A DNA stretch of 5,921 nt from a bacterium (GTDB lineage: Bacteria; Krumholzibacteriota; Krumholzibacteriia; LZORAL124-64-63), in the NCBI GenBank assembly GCA_030591105.1, contig JAUVBS010000150.1, forward strand, positions 1 through 5,921. Direction: 5' to 3'. Position 1 is the first letter of the stretch. Every line of letters begins with the position of its first letter. Both the position numbers and the translations under genes were made by a program. Below, piece after piece: positions 1 through 5,921 of this stretch. The notes beneath the pieces are model-generated. The model had not been told where the DNA came from. It ran no database searches and worked only from the letters and a program-made list of their open reading frames with translations.

Positions 1-818
1 AGGTCTTGACCGAAACGCGCAACGCTCAGCCAGCCATCCTTGCGCACTCGGTTGCCGTGGTGCTGGCGCTCCGTGAGTTGGAAATCTACCCGACGCTGGT
101 AGCGGGGCATTCTCTCGGCGAGTACAGTGCGGCGGTGGCGGTCGGTGCGTTGACGGCGGCCAACGGTCTGTGCGCGGTGCGTCGGCGTGGCGAGTTGATG
201 TTCGCCGCTGGCCAGACCGCTCCTGGCAGCATGGCAGCGGTTCTCGGGCTGCCGGCGGAACGAGTGCAGGAGATCTGCACTGAGGTATCGGCGAGCGTCG
301 GCGTGGTGGTCTTGGCCAACCATAACTCCTCGACCCAGGTGGCTATCTCAGGGGAGATCGCGGCGGTCGAGGCGGCCATGGTGCGTTTGAAGGAGTCCGG
401 AGCACGTCGGGTCGTGCGGTTGAATGTCAGCGGCGCTTTTCATTCCCCGCTGCTGGAGGATGCCGCCGCGCAGTTTGCGGACTACCTTGGCGATGTTGCC
501 ATCGCTGATTGCGAAGTACCGCTGGTGGCCAACGTGAGTGCAAGCCCGGTCAGTCGTGCAGCCGACCTCCGCGCCGGTTTCGAGCGGCAGTTGACGGCGC
601 CGGTTTTGTGGCGGGATACGATGGAATTCCTGGTCGGCGAAGCGGACCGAACCGTGCCGTTGATCCTCGAGATCGGCCCGGGCCGCGTACTGACCAACCT
701 GGCCCGGCGCGAGTATCCGCAGGTGACCTTCCTACCGGTTGGTACGGCGGACGATCTCGAGAGTTTACCGCAGACCCTAGCGGAGAAGTTGAACGAGGCC
801 GGATCTGAGAGTCGCTGA
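1..818 (+). CDS. fabD: Malonyl-CoA:ACP transacylase FabD, 5'-truncated by the window edge
   Basis: This cytoplasmic enzyme moves the malonyl group from malonyl-CoA to the phosphopantetheine arm of acyl carrier protein, supplying the extender unit for fatty-acid synthesis. The reading frame is already open at base 3 and gives 271 residues; the TTG at base 6 is internal, not a start. The nucleophile motif GHSLG lies at bases 105-119, with the catalytic Ser codon at 111-113. The conserved Arg that binds the malonyl carboxylate follows 25 residues later, in RRRGELM. The catalytic His is in GAFHSPLL (codon 441-443), 110 residues after the Ser; in E. coli FabD the spacing is 109. The C-terminal EIGPGRVLTNL motif is also present. 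By comparison with E. coli (Ser92), about 55 N-terminal residues lie outside the window. fabG follows after 31 bases. The motifs leave little doubt about family, and gene context separates it from polyketide acyltransferase domains. Confidence 0.97.
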   Translation, partial: VLTETRNAQPAILAHSVAVVLALRELEIYPTLVAGHSLGEYSAAVAVGALTAANGLCAVRRRGELMFAAGQTAPGSMAAVLGLPAERVQEICTEVSASVGVVVLANHNSSTQVAISGEIAAVEAAMVRLKESGARRVVRLNVSGAFHSPLLEDAAAQFADYLGDVAIADCEVPLVANVSASPVSRAADLRAGFERQLTAPVLWRDTMEFLVGEADRTVPLILEIGPGRVLTNLARREYPQVTFLPVGTADDLESLPQTLAEKLNEAGSESR

Positions 819-849
819 GTTCGAGCCAGAGTTCGGAGGAGGCAAACAG

Positions 850-1581
850 ATGCCCGAGGGAGCCGTCATTGTCACCGGGGCCAACCGGGGTATTGGATTG
901 GCCATCGCCGGGGAACTCGCCGCGTCCGGTTTCGATCTGGCCTTGGTGGCTCGCGACAGCGAGCGTCTCGACAGTGTGCTGGCGGGACTGGCAGGGCCCG
1001 GACGTTTCGTGACGCATGCGGCGGACGTGAGCGATAACGCCGCCGTGACCGCGGTCGTGGCGAGCGTCAAAGAAGAATTCGGTGCCGTCTACGGTCTGGT
1101 CAATAACGCCGGTATGACCCGCGATGGACTGTTGATGCGTATGCGACCGGAAGACTGGCAGCGAGTTCTCGACGTGAATCTGACCGGGACCTTCTACTTT
1201 ACAAGGGCTGTGGCGCCTCTTATGATGCGCCAGCGAGAAGGTCGGATAGTCAATATCTCGTCTGTCGTTGGTATGACCGGCAACGCCGGCCAGGCCAATT
1301 ATGCCGCCAGCAAGGCAGGGGTCATTGCCCTGACCAAGTCGGTGGCCAAGGAACTGGGCGGGCGTAACGTGACGGCCAACGTGGTTGCGCCTGGTTTCAT
1401 CACAACGGACATGACGGCCGACCTACCGGAAAACGTCAAGGCGGACCTGCTCAAGCAGATTCCGCTGAAGCGCTTCGGCGAAGGTGCGGACGTTGCCGCC
1501 GTGGTAAAGTTCCTGCTTTCACCCGCCGCCGCCTATGTCACCGGGCAGGTCCTGGTGGTAGACGGAGGAATGATTGCCTGA
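850..1581 (+). CDS. fabG: 3-oxoacyl-ACP reductase FabG
   Basis: FabG is the NADPH-dependent reductase that converts 3-ketoacyl-ACP to (R)-3-hydroxyacyl-ACP, the first reduction of each elongation cycle, and usually works as a cytoplasmic tetramer. The 243-residue product is a classical short-chain dehydrogenase. The Rossmann cofactor motif TGANRGIG is at residues 9-16, the acidic residue of the ADVS motif at 59 and NNAG at 85-88. The catalytic tetrad is Asn110, Ser138, Tyr151 and Lys155, the same numbering as E. coli FabG. The C-terminal [11 protein letters not shown] is typical of the family. The ATG start is set by a near-perfect Shine-Dalgarno GGAGGAGG at 835-842, seven bases upstream, and by a start just ahead of the first beta strand. 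Its place between fabD and acpP supports FabG over the many other short-chain reductases. Confidence 0.97.
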   Translation: MPEGAVIVTGANRGIGLAIAGELAASGFDLALVARDSERLDSVLAGLAGPGRFVTHAADVSDNAAVTAVVASVKEEFGAVYGLVNNAGMTRDGLLMRMRPEDWQRVLDVNLTGTFYFTRAVAPLMMRQREGRIVNISSVVGMTGNAGQANYAASKAGVIALTKSVAKELGGRNVTANVVAPGFITTDMTADLPENVKADLLKQIPLKRFGEGADVAAVVKFLLSPAAAYVTGQVLVVDGGMIA

Positions 1582-1601
1582 CGATAAACCTGCAATTTCC
1601 C

Positions 1602-1609
1602 GAGGAGGG
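1602..1609 (+). promoter_or_regulatory. Ribosome binding site of acpP
   Basis: GAGGAGGG sits nine bases before the ATG at 1619. It decides the acpP start: the same frame is open back to a TTG at 1574 inside the end of fabG, but that would add 15 residues not seen in acyl carrier proteins and has no better ribosome site. A strong site fits the very high expression usual for this protein. Confidence 0.85.
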
Positions 1610-1618
1610 TACTTCGAG

Positions 1619-1852
1619 ATGTCCTCGATCCAGGAAAAGGTCTACGAGATCATCGAACGTAAGCTGAGTGTAAATCCGGAGCAGATCACCCCCGAGGCGT
1701 CGTTTACCGAAGACCTCGGTGCTGACTCGCTCGACACCGTGGAACTGGTGATGGACCTCGAAGAGCAGTTCAACCTCACCATTCCGGAGGAAGACCAGGA
1801 GAAGCTGCGGACCGTACAGGACGCCATCGATTATCTCGAGGCGCACACGTAA
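1619..1852 (+). CDS. acpP: Acyl carrier protein
   Basis: This small acidic protein carries growing acyl chains as thioesters on a 4'-phosphopantetheine arm and delivers them to FabD, FabG, FabF and the other fatty-acid enzymes; it also serves lipid A and phospholipid synthesis. The product has 77 residues, the usual length. The attachment motif is [13 protein letters not shown], with the modified Ser at residue 37 counting Met, as in E. coli AcpP. The recognition helix II that follows is rich in Glu and Asp, as expected. Helix III ([19 protein letters not shown]) is also well conserved. A holo-ACP synthase must act in trans, as none is encoded here. It lies 37 bases after fabG and 117 bases before fabF. 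The family assignment is essentially certain. Confidence 0.98.
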   Translation: MSSIQEKVYEIIERKLSVNPEQITPEASFTEDLGADSLDTVELVMDLEEQFNLTIPEEDQEKLRTVQDAIDYLEAHT

Positions 1853-1876
1853 CGTTGGCGAGCAATACACTGCCCA

Positions 1877-1892
1877 CCCGCTGAGAAGCGGG
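1877..1892 (+). promoter_or_regulatory. Small GC hairpin with GAGA tetraloop after acpP
   Basis: CCCGCT at 1877-1882 pairs with AGCGGG at 1887-1892 across a GAGA loop, giving a six-base-pair stem closed by a GNRA-type tetraloop. It begins 25 bases after the acpP stop codon. No T-run follows, so it does not look like a terminator on its own. It may protect the 3' end of an acpP message or be part of the structured element just downstream. The function is inferred from position only. Confidence 0.4.
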
Positions 1893-1903
1893 CGGGCCGG
1901 TCT

Positions 1904-1937
1904 CCCGGTTTCGCCCGCGTCAACGGGCGAAGCCGGG
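1904..1937 (+). promoter_or_regulatory. Strong 14-bp hairpin between acpP and fabF; possible partial terminator or processing site
   Basis: Bases 1904-1917 pair with 1924-1937 over 14 consecutive positions, 13 Watson-Crick and one G-U (1909 with 1932), around the six-base loop CGTCAA. The stem is GC-rich at both ends and has three A/T-containing pairs near the middle. What follows is TTCTGGTTT rather than a clean T-run, so full intrinsic termination is doubtful. Partial termination, 3'-end protection of an acpP transcript or endonucleolytic processing would each explain how acpP can be made in excess over fabF from one operon. The pairing is seen directly; the role is inference. Confidence 0.5.
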
Positions 1938-1957
1938 TTCTGGTTTCCAGTTGCACC

Positions 1958-1963
1958 GGAGGT
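1958..1963 (+). promoter_or_regulatory. Ribosome binding site of fabF
   Basis: GGAGGT is six bases upstream of the GTG at 1970. It supports that GTG as the fabF start. The next in-frame ATG, at codon 11, falls inside the first beta strand of the thiolase fold and would remove conserved residues. Confidence 0.8.
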
Positions 1964-1969
1964 AACTCC

Positions 1970-3208
1970 GTGAACCACCGTAAAGTGGTCATCACAGGGA
2001 TGGGCCTGATGACGCCGGTCGGCAGCGGCCGGTCGGTGTCTTGGGATGCCTTGATCGCGGGTAAATGCGGTATCGGGCCGATCACTCTGTTCGACACCGA
2101 GGTGTACCGAACCCGCATCGCCGGGGAAGTCGATCAGTTCGACCCCCATGTCGTCATGGAGCCGAAAGAAGCGCGCAAAGCCGATCGCTTCACCCAGCTG
2201 GCCGTGGCCGCGGCGGCCGAGGCCATGGCCCAAGCCGGTGATCCGAAGATCGACGATCACTATCGCGCCGGGGTCATTGTTGCCTCGGGCATCGGCGGTA
2301 TGCTCACGTTCGAACAGCAGCATTCGCGGCTGTTGAAACGAGGGCCGCGGGGCATCTCGCCGATGTTCATACCGATGATGATCGCAGACATGGCTGCGGG
2401 TCTGATATCGATCCGTTACGGTTACCGGGGTCCGAACTACTGTACGGTATCGGCTTGTGCTTCGGGAGGCCACGCGATCGCGTCGGCGTTCGATCAGATC
2501 CGACTCGATCAGGCGGATGTGATGATCACCGGGGGGAGCGAAGCTGCGATCTGTCCGATGGCGCTGGCCGGCTTCGGTAACATGAAGGCGCTCTCTACGC
2601 GCAACGATGAACCGCTGCGGGCGAGCCGTCCATTCGATGTCGGTCGCGATGGTTTCGTTATCGGCGAGGGTGCGGGTATCCTGGTGCTGGAAGCGGAGGA
2701 CCACGCCATCGCACGCGGCGCGACGATTTACGGCGAGGTAATCGGTTACGGCATGACTGCCGATGCGTACCACATGACCCAACCCGATGTCGATGGCCTA
2801 GGGGCGATCGGTAGCATGGCCGGCGCGTTGAAGATATCTGGCCTGGCGCCCGAAGATATCGGCTACATCAACGCCCACGGTACCAGCACTCACTTTAACG
2901 ACAAGATTGAGACGAAAGCGATACGGGCGATCTTCGGGGCGCACGCCGATAAGCTTGCCGTCAGCTCGACGAAATCGATGACCGGCCACTTGTTGGGCGC
3001 GGCGGGCGGTGTCGAAACGGTCGCGACCGTGCTGGCACTACGCCACAGGGTGTTGCCACCAACCATCAATCTCGATGAACCCGATCCGGAATGTGACCTC
3101 GACTATTGTCCGCACGTGGCGGTGGAACGCGAGGTCGAATATGCGTTATCGAATTCCTTCGGATTCGGGGGGCATAACATTACGCTCTGCCTGCAGGCCA
3201 GGCGCTGA
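1970..3208 (+). CDS. fabF: 3-oxoacyl-ACP synthase II FabF
   Basis: FabF condenses malonyl-ACP with acyl-ACP, releasing CO2, to lengthen the fatty-acid chain by two carbons in the cytoplasm. The product has 412 residues, against 413 in E. coli, and starts with GTG. The thiolase-fold N-terminus VVITGMGLMTPVG is at residues 6-18. The nucleophile is Cys163 in TVSACASGG. The decarboxylation residues are His303 in NAHGTST and His340 in STKSMTGHLLGAAGG, with Lys335 in the same motif; these match E. coli FabF numbering. The C-terminal loop NSFGFGGHN holds the gating Phe at residue 399. A Cys-His-His triad with this length points to FabF rather than FabH (Cys-His-Asn). FabB is closely related, but the acpP-fabF neighbourhood and overall match favour FabF. 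rnc follows after 23 bases. Confidence 0.97.
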   Translation: MNHRKVVITGMGLMTPVGSGRSVSWDALIAGKCGIGPITLFDTEVYRTRIAGEVDQFDPHVVMEPKEARKADRFTQLAVAAAAEAMAQAGDPKIDDHYRAGVIVASGIGGMLTFEQQHSRLLKRGPRGISPMFIPMMIADMAAGLISIRYGYRGPNYCTVSACASGGHAIASAFDQIRLDQADVMITGGSEAAICPMALAGFGNMKALSTRNDEPLRASRPFDVGRDGFVIGEGAGILVLEAEDHAIARGATIYGEVIGYGMTADAYHMTQPDVDGLGAIGSMAGALKISGLAPEDIGYINAHGTSTHFNDKIETKAIRAIFGAHADKLAVSSTKSMTGHLLGAAGGVETVATVLALRHRVLPPTINLDEPDPECDLDYCPHVAVEREVEYALSNSFGFGGHNITLCLQARR

Positions 3209-3224
3209 ACTGAAGAGCGCACGC

Positions 3225-3229
3225 GGGAG
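3225..3229 (+). promoter_or_regulatory. Closely spaced ribosome binding site of rnc
   Basis: GGGAG lies only two bases before the ATG at 3232, closer than the usual five to nine. The alternative in-frame ATG at 3250 has no purine-rich site in front of it. Initiation may therefore be weak or coupled to translation of fabF, whose stop is 23 bases upstream. This is a tentative call. Confidence 0.4.
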
Positions 3230-3231
3230 CC

Positions 3232-4053
3232 ATGGGCCTCACAGATACCATGCAGCGTTGGCTCACCTGGATCGCGGCCGGCCGCAGTAGACGCGGCAGT
3301 TCCGCGGCGGCCCCGGCGACTGACCGCGAAAGCTTGTCGGCACTGGAATCCAAACTCGGCTACCGGTTCGACGATATCGCGCTATTGGAAAAAGCTCTCT
3401 TGCACCGCTCCCATGTTCACATCACCGGTAGCCGCCGAATCCACTCCAACGAGCGCCTCGAGTTTCTCGGTGACGCAGTCCTCGGACTCGTCGTCAACGA
3501 GCATTTCTTTCTGCTCTACCCGGAATACTCCGAAGGCGATCTGACCAAGATGAAATCTTTGCTCGTATGCGGTGAGCGGCTCTCCGAAGTGGCAGGTGCA
3601 CTCGATGTGGGCCAATTTATCCGCATGAGCCGCAGCGAGGCGGCCACCGGTGGCCGGCGGCGGTCGAGCATTCTCGCCGACACCATGGAGGCGCTGATCG
3701 GGGCTGTATATCTCGACGGAGGGCTCGACGCTGCGCGTGCGGTCATCGAGCGCATCATGCTCTACGGCAGCGAAAAAGTGGTGGAGCGCCGCGCTCAGGG
3801 CAACTACAAGAGTCGGCTCCAGGAGATTGTCCAAGCGCGTTTCAAGAGTCCGCCGCGCTATCGAGTGTTGACGGCCGATGGGCCGGATCACGCGCGGGTC
3901 TTCGTCGTCGGTGTGACCTTCGCGGGCGTTGTGCTCGGAGAGGGGAAAGGTCACAACAAGAAGGCGGCCGAACAACGGGCCGCCGCCGCGGCTTTGAGCC
4001 GCATCGAAGACGAACCGGAACTCCTGGACAGTTTCACACCGGACGAATCGTAG
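3232..4053 (+). CDS. rnc: Ribonuclease III
   Basis: RNase III is a Mg2+-dependent dimeric endonuclease that cuts double-stranded RNA, matures rRNA precursors and processes some mRNAs. The product has 273 residues. The catalytic domain holds the signature NERLEFLGD at residues 73-81, with metal-binding Glu74, Glu77 and Asp81, and the second acidic pair Asp150 and Glu153 in ADTMEALIGAVY. All of these match the E. coli catalytic set (E38, E41, D45, D114, E117). A double-stranded-RNA-binding domain follows from NYKSRLQE (191-198) to the basic GKGHNKKAAEQ loop (238-248). The protein is about 45 residues longer than the E. coli enzyme, partly from a 35-residue N-terminal extension with a tryptophan-containing, basic start. 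ATG at 3232 is preferred, but ATG at 3250 is possible. The position after fabF differs from the enteric lepB-rnc-era arrangement. Confidence 0.96.
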   Translation: MGLTDTMQRWLTWIAAGRSRRGSSAAAPATDRESLSALESKLGYRFDDIALLEKALLHRSHVHITGSRRIHSNERLEFLGDAVLGLVVNEHFFLLYPEYSEGDLTKMKSLLVCGERLSEVAGALDVGQFIRMSRSEAATGGRRRSSILADTMEALIGAVYLDGGLDAARAVIERIMLYGSEKVVERRAQGNYKSRLQEIVQARFKSPPRYRVLTADGPDHARVFVVGVTFAGVVLGEGKGHNKKAAEQRAAAAALSRIEDEPELLDSFTPDES

Positions 4054-4121
4054 CCGATTCGATCGCGACAGCCTTCGCGTCGGCGTTCCGTCGGACGGTA
4101 CCCATCGAGACGAGGATTGTG
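4054..4121 (+). other. rnc-TPR gene spacer with weak ribosome binding site
   Basis: This 68-base gap contains no convincing terminator or promoter by eye. Its only clear element is AGGA at 4113-4116 (in GAGGA), five bases before the ATG at 4122, which supports that start. GTG at 4119 is in frame directly before the ATG but stands too close to the AGGA. The short direct repeat CGTCGG near 4079 and 4089 has no obvious role. Read-through from rnc is likely. Confidence 0.5.
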
Positions 4122-4196
4122 ATGATCGCGCGCAGTCGTCGAGTATTGGTCATGGCACTGGTCTGCCTCATCACCGTCGTGGGCCGCGTAGGGGGC
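4122..4196 (+). other. Predicted signal peptide of the TPR protein
   Basis: The first 25 residues have a basic n-region, a 13-residue hydrophobic core and a small-residue end (VGG before Thr26). The n-region contains SRRVLV, loosely like a twin-arginine motif, so Tat export is an alternative to Sec. Cys15 does not sit in a lipobox, since the residues before it are Ala-Leu-Val, so a lipoprotein is unlikely. It could also remain as an uncleaved membrane anchor. Confidence 0.65.
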
Positions 4197-5921
4197 ACAC
4201 CGGATAATCTCCCGCCGCCGGCATCGGATTCGACCTTTGCCATCGACGATCCGCCACCCGCGGACCAGATGCCGTACGGGACGGCAACGACCTATCTGAT
4301 CGGCGTCAGTCTCGTCGAGCAGGGTGAACTCCGCGAGGGTCTGTCCTACCTGCATCAGGCCTATCGAATGGCTCCCGAAGAAAAGAGCATCGCCCTGGCC
4401 TATTGCGATGTCTTGTTGGCTCTCGGTTATGGAGCCGAAGCGCTACCGATCCTCGAACATCTCGTCGAGCAACAGCCACAAGACATCGAATTACGACATC
4501 GGCTCGCGGCGTTACTGGCGGACCTGAATCAGTACGACCGGGCCCTGGCAGAACTGCGGCAGCTGGGGACAGCCGGACGTGAGGATCCGAATGTGTTGTT
4601 ACTGGAGGCGGGTATTCTGGCGCGGACCGGACAAACCGATACCGCGCTGGAGCTCTACCGACTGGCGCTCGATCGTTTTCCTGAGCGGAGCGAACCGCTC
4701 TACCTGATGATGGCCTCCGAACTCGATCGCACCGGTCGGGCCGAAGACCTGGAATTGCTGTTGCGCGAAGCGGTTGCTGCCATGCCGCATTCGCGGGCAT
4801 TGCGGCTCGCATTGATGCACCTGCTGGTTCTTGATGACCGCCAAAACGAAGCGCGCGAGCTGGCGCTCGAAGCAGATCGCCTGAACGTGGATACAGTGCC
4901 GAGTCTGACCGAGGTGGACAAGCCCAGCAGGCCGTCATACCTGATCGAGCTGGCCGATATGCTCGTGCGACAGGAGCAGTTCGGCGCTGCGGTCCAGATA
5001 CTCCAGGAGCAGTTTTCAACCGGTAACCTCGATCTCGACGGTAGTCTCTGGTTGGCTCGTCTGTTGCTCGGCTCGGGCAGGGTGGAGGAAGGTCTGGCGA
5101 TGTTGCCGCAGATAGCTCGACGCTGGCCGGAGTCGGGCCGCGTTCACTATTTGTGGGGTCGCGGTTTGGCGGCGCAGGATCAGTTGGACGAAGCGATCGT
5201 TCATCTCCGCCAGGCCGTCGATTTGGCTCCTGGCGATGCGGAAATCCGTGTTGCCCTCGTCCGCATGCTGTTGATTCTCGACCAGCACCAACAGCTGACC
5301 GGTGCCTCTGAGCAGCAGAGCCGCCACACCCATGCCGAACTGCAGCAGCAAGCGAAAGCCGCGAGGTCGCTGGTCGCTAACCAGGATTATGAAGGACAAC
5401 TCGTGCTCGGCTACGCCTTTGGTACCCTTGAGGACTTCGATCGCGCAAGCCGCCACTTTTCGCGAGCATGGGAAGATCACGCGCTACGCCTGGATGCTGG
5501 GATACAACTCAGCCTGTGTGAGGACAAGCTGGGCAGAACCGAGAGTGTGCGTAGAATATTCCGGCAGTTACGCAGCGAATTTCCCGCGAACGCGGACCTG
5601 GCCAATACCTTCGGCTATTGGCTGGCTGAGCGGGGAGAGGATCTCGACTTGGCTGAACAGATGATCCGTGAGGCGCTCGCCGACGAGCCTCGCAACGGTG
5701 CCTTTCTCGACTCCCTCGCCTGGGTCTATTACCAGCGCGAACAGTACGCTGAAGCCTTCGACCTGCTGGTGCAGGCGGTCAACTCCCGGCCCGATGATCC
5801 GGTGATTCTCGAGCATCTGGGGTTGGTGTTGAAAGCTAGCGGGCAACCCACGGAAGCGCTCGCCATGCTCCGTCGCTCGCTCGTCGCCGGCGGTGACGCC
5901 GAGCGTCTCGAGCCCCTGATC
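4122..5921 (+). CDS. Exported tetratricopeptide-repeat protein, 3'-truncated by the window edge
   Basis: The frame stays open for exactly 600 codons from ATG 4122 to the window end with no stop. The N-terminus looks like an export signal: basic RSRR at residues 4-7, hydrophobic VLVMALVCLITVV at 8-20, and a possible cleavage after VGG at 23-25. A proline-rich linker follows (about 27-50). From residue 55 on the sequence is nearly continuous helix-turn-helix repeats of about 34 residues with TPR spacing, for example 55-88, 89-122, 155-188, 305-338, 339-372, 490-524, 525-558 and 559-592; I count roughly fourteen. The last three are the most canonical (NGAFLDSLAWVYYQ, DPVILEHLG). A glutamine-rich stretch at about 392-421 breaks the repeat pattern. 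TPR solenoids bind other proteins, so a periplasmic or envelope scaffold is likely, but the partner cannot be named. I do not recognise a specific gene. Confidence 0.88.
   Translation, partial: MIARSRRVLVMALVCLITVVGRVGGTPDNLPPPASDSTFAIDDPPPADQMPYGTATTYLIGVSLVEQGELREGLSYLHQAYRMAPEEKSIALAYCDVLLALGYGAEALPILEHLVEQQPQDIELRHRLAALLADLNQYDRALAELRQLGTAGREDPNVLLLEAGILARTGQTDTALELYRLALDRFPERSEPLYLMMASELDRTGRAEDLELLLREAVAAMPHSRALRLALMHLLVLDDRQNEARELALEADRLNVDTVPSLTEVDKPSRPSYLIELADMLVRQEQFGAAVQILQEQFSTGNLDLDGSLWLARLLLGSGRVEEGLAMLPQIARRWPESGRVHYLWGRGLAAQDQLDEAIVHLRQAVDLAPGDAEIRVALVRMLLILDQHQQLTGASEQQSRHTHAELQQQAKAARSLVANQDYEGQLVLGYAFGTLEDFDRASRHFSRAWEDHALRLDAGIQLSLCEDKLGRTESVRRIFRQLRSEFPANADLANTFGYWLAERGEDLDLAEQMIREALADEPRNGAFLDSLAWVYYQREQYAEAFDLLVQAVNSRPDDPVILEHLGLVLKASGQPTEALAMLRRSLVAGGDAERLEPLI

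Noticed and set aside
1574..1618. Upstream TTG start extending acpP by 15 residues into fabG
   Set aside because: ATG 1619 has a strong, well-spaced ribosome site and gives the standard 77-residue protein.
1904..1946. A classical intrinsic terminator ending the operon after acpP
   Set aside because: The stem is strong but the following bases (TTCTGGTTT) are not a proper T-run, and fabF continues the pathway without a visible new promoter, so a full stop of transcription is unlikely.
1538..2782. 414-codon open frame on the minus strand opposite acpP and fabF
   Set aside because: It lies antisense to two certain genes, has no recognisable motif and an Arg/His-rich composition typical of the reverse strand of GC-rich coding DNA.
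2891..2896. His-Phe after HGTST in FabF where E. coli has Pro-Ala
   Set aside because: This pair varies among true FabF proteins, and the nearby catalytic His303 and the following Asn-Asp are intact, so it is not a meaningful oddity.
3382..3975. 197-codon minus-strand frame inside rnc
   Set aside because: It is wholly antisense to the catalytic and RNA-binding domains of RNase III and shows no domain of its own.
4306..5019. 237-codon minus-strand frame opposite the TPR gene
   Set aside because: The + strand frame gives a continuous 600-residue TPR protein with signal peptide; the minus frame is Arg/Pro-rich noise.
5302..5664. 120-codon + strand frame within the TPR gene
   Set aside because: It is a shadow in another frame of the TPR coding sequence and has no recognisable domain or ribosome site.
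1..5921. Search for tRNA or rRNA genes, CRISPR arrays, transposases, integrase sites, defence or toxin genes
   Set aside because: None was seen on either strand; almost all of the window is taken up by six housekeeping-type or envelope genes in one direction.

Overview
The window is a tightly packed, GC-rich bacterial segment in which every gene reads on the + strand. Its core is a type II fatty-acid synthesis cluster: fabD (5'-truncated by the window edge), fabG, acpP and fabF. These are followed by rnc (ribonuclease III) and then by an exported tetratricopeptide-repeat (TPR) protein that runs off the right edge without a stop. Gaps between genes are short (31, 37, 117, 23 and 68 bases), so one polycistronic transcript is likely, although no promoter is visible.

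Layout: 1-818 is FabD, loading malonyl groups onto acyl carrier protein. 850-1581 is FabG, the 3-ketoacyl-ACP reductase. 1619-1852 is the 77-residue acyl carrier protein. 1853-1969 is the longest internal gap and holds two hairpins. 1970-3208 is FabF, the elongating condensing enzyme. 3232-4053 is RNase III with an N-terminal extension. 4122-5921 is at least 600 residues of TPR protein with an N-terminal export signal. The four fab genes form a working unit: FabD makes malonyl-ACP, FabF condenses it with acyl-ACP, FabG reduces the 3-ketoacyl-ACP, and AcpP carries every intermediate. All active-site residues I could check are present, so these look like functional housekeeping genes.

Organism: the order fabD-fabG-acpP-fabF is widespread. 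An rnc directly after fabF differs from Escherichia-type Gammaproteobacteria (lepB-rnc-era) and from Bacillus (acpP-rnc-smc). From memory, acpP-fabF-rnc occurs in Bacteroidota/Chlorobiota and some other phyla. The GC-rich composition, strong Shine-Dalgarno sites and exported TPR protein suggest a Gram-negative organism outside the classic enteric lineage, but the window does not fix the phylum.

I found no clearly new biological system. The points most worth a second look are the acpP-fabF intercistronic hairpins, with a possible alternative pairing, and the unassigned exported TPR protein after rnc. No RNA gene, mobile element, CRISPR array or attachment site was seen.
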